From: Pterobdella sp. o SKG-2022
Taxonomy: Eukaryota > Annelida > Clitellata > Hirudinida > Piscicolidae
Length of the DNA stretch: 64,000 nt
NCBI GenBank assembly: GCA_964035795.1
Contig: OZ038322.1
Span: forward strand, 3,972,427-4,036,426
Reading direction: 5' to 3'
Position numbers and translations under genes: made by a program
Shown: positions 60,763 through 64,000 of the stretch, one piece after another
Position numbering within the stretch: position 1 is the first letter of the stretch
Layout: the number at the start of each line of letters is the position of its first letter
Notes under the pieces: model-generated
Databases searched by the model: none
Seen by the model: the letters and a program-made list of their open reading frames with translations, nothing else
What the model was told of the DNA's origin: nothing

Positions 60763-61189
60763 GGTGTTATCGAGCTCAGGAAAAATTATCAATTTAAAAT
60801 TTTTTTTAATTTGAAGTAAGCTTTTCAAAAAACTCTTCAATTGAACTAGAAATAGCAAGTTTTTGAGTTGCGAATTCAGGAGGCAACGACAGATAAGTAT
60901 GTGTTTGGGTGGTTGTCATGGCATGTGGAGACATTGATCTAGAAGAATACAAAAAGACCATTATGGAATCGGCTAAAAAGATATATAATAATGTATTTTA
61001 TAGAGAAATATTTAATGATAATGCTCTATGAATAACACTTATTGATTCATATTATATCTTCAATAGAAAAAAATTCTTGAAAGCTTATATACAAATGATA
61101 ATTCATTCTTCAAAACGTTCCCACATCAATTAATTTGAAAATTTTAAAAATCTTTGAATCAGAATAATCATTAAGAAATTTATAATAAA

Positions 61190-61412
61190 AGGTAACTTTT
61201 CAAAGACATCATATGTATTTTTCTTCAATATTTTTTAACGAAAAACATCAATTAAGAAGAAATTTTAACACATTTATTGAGAATCAAAAGCTATCATTTC
61301 AAATAAGTTTAGGCTTTTCACTTTTTCTCTAACATTTTATAAGGCTAAACTTAGCTTTTGATTCTCAATAAATGTATTAAAAATTCTTTTTAATTGATGT
61401 ATTTTGTTACAT
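61190..61412. repeat. Foldback element (family B), 47-nt inverted arms
   Basis: The left arm 61247-61293 (atcaattaagaagaaatttt ... gaatcaaaagcta) and right arm 61352-61398 (tagcttttgattctcaataa ... tttttaattgat) are inverted copies with few mismatches around a 58-bp spacer. Flanking acttttcaaagacatcatat also occurs near single-arm copies at 51 kb. Confidence 0.8.
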
Positions 61413-63271
61413 CATATAAAGTAATATTGAATTTTTCTAATAACAGAATTATACGTTTAAACTGTTCTATAACTTGCTATATATGAACCACAGCCAACGA
61501 AGGTAGTTGATCATCTGCATGCTAATCAAATCTTCCAATCCACCTTGTCCTCTGCCTCTCATGAAAGAAGTCTTCATATATAATGACGTCTTTAAATGTG
61601 AAACTCTGCCTGTTACTTGTTCTTATTTCCTATTGTTTGTCTCTTCATTGCTTTTTCCATAATGCATTGTCATCTGAAACGTATGAAAAATTGTCTTATA
61701 TTGCATTTGTTTTATTGCACCATAAGAAGATTTTGATTTAAATAGCTTCATCTTAATCTAAGCTTTTGTATTAACTCAAATCTTTTGACTGCTGTTGACC
61801 ACGAACATGTTAGACCCTTGTTTCACAAAAGTCGATACTTTGGCTCCCATATGAAACTCTAAGCAACTGTAGCCAGCCTCCATAACAGACCAATGATAAT
61901 CGTTGCATTGTTAGTGGAATATGAACACCAACAACGATAAAGAACCTATAATGTTTTATCACACAAATTGCTTGTGAGATGTATCTACTAAAAATGAAAT
62001 AACTTTTTTTCAGCTTATTACCTATAAAAGTATCAAAAATTCAAGACGATTTATAAGCGTATGTAGGATAACTTCATTATATATTCATACAAGATATCTT
62101 CATACATATTCATATAATATAACTTCATTACATATGAGATAACTTCATCACATATTTTATACAGAAAAGCTTCAATACATATTCATAACTGTATACAAAG
62201 TCATATAGTTTCAACACATAGTTTTGTTTCTTCATCATCATCATCCTCATCGGGCTAGCATCATATATAAGTTCAAATCCCTCGCAAAAATGATTTCGCG
62301 TACGAGTTGTTCTTGTTTTTTATTTTTTCAAAAATTGTTTTGATTAGTTTCTTAAAATTTCAAGTGATTATTATTATTGTTTTTGAAAATTTTCGTTCTG
62401 AGGTTGCTATGGAAGACTTATGAAGTAGGATTTTCTATACTACATCTTTTAATGAGTTCTTTTTCAAATGTTATCATTTGATGTTATCTAATTATAAAAA
62501 AAAATATTTGAAGTAATAAATCTAAGATCTTCAAATCACACACACATACACACACCTACTGAGCACGTATTTAAAAGGCCTTATAATGTTTTTAAATTGG
62601 CGTATTATCTTGTTGATTTATCGCTTCTCTGCTTATACTGAGGTTCATATATTGTGGGAGTTATCAATAAATTAAATCATCTGAAAAACAAACAAAATAC
62701 AGAAGTGAAAGCTCATTTATTGCAATCTATTTCAATTTAGTTTGGTTTTTAAAGATTATGCAAAAAAATTTTCAAACTTGCTAAGAAATCCGTTTAAAAT
62801 TAATACACTACTTAATATCTAATTCTGGAATGTTCATAAGATTTTGAAAGCTCCGAAGCTCACAGACTCCTTATAGAAGCGCTTTATGCTGAGAACAAAG
62901 AACGCTTACTTCATTTGTTCCTATAACAAAAGATGAGCGGTGGTGAGCTCTTGTGGCAGAGAGAGGTAGTGAATAATGTTTGAAACTCTTGTGTAAGTAA
63001 TAGGCTAGTCTTGAAAATTTTTTCAAAAAGAAACAGCCAATTAATCCCTAAAAATGAAAAGGTGCAGAAGTTTTATAACTCTCAAGTAGCAGTCCCAAGT
63101 CTAATTAACACCGAGTGTTCCACAAAAGTTTCATAAAGCATATTTCTTGCTTTCTTTCACTCGATTTGAACCATAAAATAGGTTAATTATTTGTAATAGA
63201 TTGTTAATGCATTATTTTATTTAAAACTTATGTTTCCAAGCAGTATTAGTTACTATTTATCCTTATTTAAA

Positions 63272-63275
<4 letters not shown>
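61413..63275. other. Gene-poor AT-rich stretch
   Basis: No exon chain found. A loosely repeated ataacttcattacatat / cttcatacatattcata motif occupies about 62055-62215. Confidence 0.4.
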
Positions 63276-63353
<78 letters not shown>

Positions 63354-63362
63354 TGTTTGTTT
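63276..63362. repeat. (GT)n microsatellite
   Basis: About 85 bp of gt dinucleotides with a few gttt interruptions. Confidence 0.93.
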
Positions 63363-64000
63363 ATGTGTTTGTATTAACATGTACGTGTGTTATGATGTGC
63401 GTGTAGGGATGTATGCTCATATTATCTTGGACCGGTGTATAAGATGAGTCACTGGTAGGTTTGTTGCTATTTATATTATTTTAGGTAGAGATAAAAAATA
63501 AATTATTTTAAATAAATTAATAATTAAATAAAAAAAAATATTTCGTCATGAATTTTCGAGCTTTGGCATGTTTTTCGTGAATAAATGTTCAATGCTTAAG
63601 ATTTTAATACACCATCATCAGATGCACCACTCACCATTCCTTCATAACATTCTGTTTTAATACCAAAGTTTATTGTTCATACTGCCTCTATTATTCATTT
63701 TAACTTTTTCTTCCTACCTATAAATTACCGTTTTTATTTCTTTTATACCTGATGAAGTCTGATAAAATTCCTTTCATGGTAGTAAATACTGGGATTCAAT
63801 ATGTAATTTTGAAATTATCGAATTAAAGAAATGTGTTAAAGGTTGCTTGCAAGCAGAAGATTGAAAATGTTATTATTTCTACTATTCATTTGATAAGGAG
63901 CTTATATGATGATGATGGTGGAATGATGATGATGATGGTAAAAAGATAATGATTATGGTGGTATGGTGGCTTTGATCGGGGTGGGAATGAGGAAAAATTT
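63363..64000. other. Right edge of window, no gene seen
   Basis: AT-rich; includes a short (GAT)n run at about 63907-63940. No supported coding segment. Confidence 0.4.

Noticed and set aside
60820..60945. Extra 5' exon (HAMTTTQTHTYLSLPPEF) for the small minus-strand gene
   Set aside because: Its only available donor leaves a phase that hits a stop in the next exon, so it was not joined.
62030..62220. CRISPR-like or satellite array of ataacttcat motifs
   Set aside because: Spacing and sequence are irregular; a eukaryotic AT-rich low-complexity tract.

Overview
The window is nuclear DNA from an invertebrate animal that I cannot name. It is AT-rich. Its genes are split into many short exons with GT..AG introns from about 50 nt to over 3 kb, and non-LTR retrotransposon debris, a tRNA-derived SINE and small inverted-repeat elements lie between and inside the genes. 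No bacterial operon, CRISPR array, rRNA or convincing tRNA gene was seen. Eleven genes could be read by splicing exons in phase and matching conserved domain motifs.

Layout, left to right. 1-4920 (+): 3' two-thirds of an ERG/KCNH-type potassium channel. 7670-8581 (-): intronless tubulin-binding cofactor C. 9136-15184 (+): PAR-6 polarity adaptor (PB1, semi-CRIB, PDZ, glutamine-rich tail). 15962-19891 (-): syntaxin-5-like Qa-SNARE, convergent with PAR-6. 20.5-22 kb: LINE, long hairpin and MITE. 24439-26567 (+): EndoU-family endoribonuclease. 27238-28588 (-): unrecognised coiled-coil exons. 28.9-32.8 kb: a nest of at least three LINE types. 33139-34664 (+): secreted fibrinogen-domain protein. 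36179-42222 (+): ITFG1-like FG-GAP membrane protein with a 1.6-kb LINE in an intron. 42637-46588 (-): GPATCH1-like G-patch protein. 47005-48231 (+): SOCS6/7-type single-exon gene, head to head with GPATCH1. 50.0-55.1 kb: L2-like LINE end, a retroelement nuclease-like fragment, a perfect 137-bp tandem duplication, and a LINE fragment with a 2A-type DVESNPGP motif. 55805-56361 (+): PEN-2, the small gamma-secretase subunit. 56655-60762 (-): two unrecognised genes. 61-64 kb: foldback repeat and microsatellites, no gene seen.

The host genes do not form a pathway. They are unrelated housekeeping and cell-biology genes: ion channel, tubulin folding, polarity, Golgi SNARE, RNA endonuclease, lectin-like secreted protein, splicing factor, cytokine-signalling adaptor and gamma-secretase. 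I see no clear new biological system. The points most worth following are the 2A motif in a LINE fragment, the perfect 137-bp duplication, the 51-nt hairpin, the dispersed repeat families with several copies here, the repeat and glutamine-rich expansions in syntaxin-5 and PAR-6, and three unrecognised small minus-strand genes whose exons splice in phase. Exon ends were placed by eye from splice consensus and reading phase; function calls rest on motif recognition, with no database search.
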